From NCBI GenBank assembly GCA_937960625.1, contig CALGPD010000138.1, forward strand, positions 1 to 5,519: DNA of 5,519 nt, written 5' to 3'. Positions 5,183 through 5,519 of the stretch are shown piece by piece (the first letter of the stretch is position 1; each line of letters starts with the position of its first letter). The notes below the pieces were generated by a model. That model did no database searches. It saw nothing but the letters and a program-made list of their open reading frames with translations, and was not told where the DNA came from. Origin of the DNA: an uncultured Spirochaetia bacterium (lineage in GTDB: Bacteria > Spirochaetota > CALGPD01). The translations under genes were made by a program, and so were the position numbers.

Positions 5183-5212
5183 AACGGGCGGCGGCAATGC
5201 CGGCGGCCCGTT
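5183..5212 (-). repeat. GC-rich hairpin 1 of module copy 2
   Basis: AACGGGC (5183-5189) pairs with GCCCGTT (5206-5212), with GGCGGC and GCCGGC inside around AAT. It equals 2228-2257 except for one base (T to G). The preceding GCACAAC (5179-5185) is the outer core shared with repeat D. Confidence 0.55.
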
Positions 5213-5242
5213 AAACAAATTTGCACAGCAATTTTGTTTAAC
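5210..5242 (-). repeat. AT-rich hairpin 2 of module copy 2
   Basis: GTTAAACAAATTTGC (5210-5224) pairs with GCAATTTTGTTTAAC (5228-5242) at 14 of 15 positions around an ACA loop. The loop in copy 1 is TGC, so the stem is conserved and the loop is not. Confidence 0.6.
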
Positions 5243-5254
5243 TCCAATATATTA

Positions 5255-5280
5255 CAAATTTACATATTAAAATTAACAAA
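5255..5280 (-). promoter_or_regulatory. Possible Bacteroidota-type promoter in module copy 2
   Basis: On the minus strand TAAATTTG (5262-5255) fits the TAnnTTTG box exactly. A TTTG at 5280-5277 is 14 bases upstream, shorter than usual. It would start transcription just before hairpin 2 and drive the DUF4304-like gene and those behind it. It is supported mainly by conservation of position between the two copies. Confidence 0.35.
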
Positions 5281-5405
5281 ATTTGAGGTATAATGCAACG
5301 TTTTTTGTCCGCCTCTACCTCACTGCGTTCCTAATTTCTCTTCATCTGAGTGAATCAAGATAGTCAGTGGGCAACGTCTTAGCCTTTTCATCCGCAATTA
5401 AACTC

Positions 5406-5435
5406 AAAAAAAAGCAGGCCACTACAGCCCGCTTT
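5406..5435 (-). terminator. Rho-independent terminator in module copy 2
   Basis: On the minus strand AAAGCGGGC pairs with GCCTGCTTT around a loop of about 7 bases and is followed by a T8 run. It would end transcription from whatever lies to the right of the window before the module's own promoter. Confidence 0.65.
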
Positions 5436-5480
5436 CTATATCAAAGTTTGGTTTTTCTTACAATAGTTCCGCAATTTGTA

Positions 5481-5519
5481 AAGCGGTTTACCATACTATT
5501 CTTAAACCGTGTTTTTCGT
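5481..5519. other. Window end beyond module copy 2, no gene assignable
   Basis: The minus strand is open over these 39 bases in one frame (EKHGLRIVW then stop at about 5490-5492), which could be the last codons of a gene outside the window. A GGTTTA/TAAACC inverted pair (5485-5490/5503-5508) is also present. Neither is enough to call a feature. Confidence 0.2.

Larger units (their letters stand above)
5181..5480 (-). repeat. Gene-free module, copy 2 (terminator, possible promoter, twin hairpins)
   Basis: This is the second copy of the module at 2226-2570, about 45 bases shorter. Both ends match while the middle (5263-5405) is unrelated. It stands directly before the DUF4304-like gene in the same orientation and with the same spacing logic as copy 1. 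The middle contains two AACGTTG-like words on the minus strand (near 5296-5303 and 5372-5377) that could be degenerate cores. No gene is visible. It carries hairpin 1 (5183-5212), hairpin 2 (5210-5242), a promoter-like box and a terminator. A promoter and insulator role is inferred. Confidence 0.7.

Noticed and set aside
5159..5218. N-terminal extension of the DUF4304-like protein to 5218
   Set aside because: The extra 20 residues come from the module hairpins, which are also present before an unrelated gene at 2228-2257.
1..5519. CRISPR array or simple tandem repeat
   Set aside because: Repeats are about 60-95 bp, diverged, and separated by whole genes; there are no short direct repeats with spacers.

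Overview
The window looks like part of an AT-rich Bacteroidota-type genome. This is an inference from three things: AT-rich genes, A/T-rich start regions mostly without a Shine-Dalgarno sequence, and a possible TAnnTTTG-type promoter box. No taxonomic marker gene is present. All five real genes lie on the minus strand, so the window reads biologically from right to left. No integrase, transposase, tRNA, rRNA or CRISPR array is visible.

On the minus strand the order is as follows. A gene-free module (about 5480 to 5181) carries a terminator, a possible promoter and two hairpins. It is followed by a DUF4304-like protein (5158-4523), repeat D, an alpha/beta hydrolase (4460-3627), repeat C, a HEAT-repeat-like protein (3483-2755) and repeat F. 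A second copy of the same gene-free module follows (2570 to 2226). After it come a nucleotidyltransferase (2188-1406), repeat B, a serine hydrolase of the beta-lactamase/PBP superfamily (1277/1213-110) and repeat A, which is cut by the window edge.

The main result is the organisation. Each gene sits alone, in the same orientation, between imperfect inverted repeats of about 60-95 bp. The gene-proximal end of each repeat (minus strand) begins ACAACA and the gene-distal end finishes (A)AACGTTGT. Start codons lie about 20-41 bases after one core and stop codons lie 0-28 bases before the next. Unit lengths between cores are about 700-960 bp for gene units and 346 bp for the gene-free unit. This is the layout of an integron gene-cassette array with attC-like recombination sites. 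However, the core (GTTGT) departs from the canonical GTTRRRY, so this may be a divergent or undescribed cassette system. A MITE-like origin of the repeats is the main alternative.

The gene-free module occurs twice, with both ends about 90% or more identical and a different middle. Each copy stands directly before a run of genes. It could be an insulating terminator plus promoter that drives the cassettes behind it. The cargo genes share no pathway. They are typical accessory cargo: two hydrolases, a nucleotidyltransferase, and two proteins of types often found near toxins or in immunity roles. The serine hydrolase also carries a lipoprotein signal peptide that is out of frame with its well-placed ATG by one base in an A5 run.
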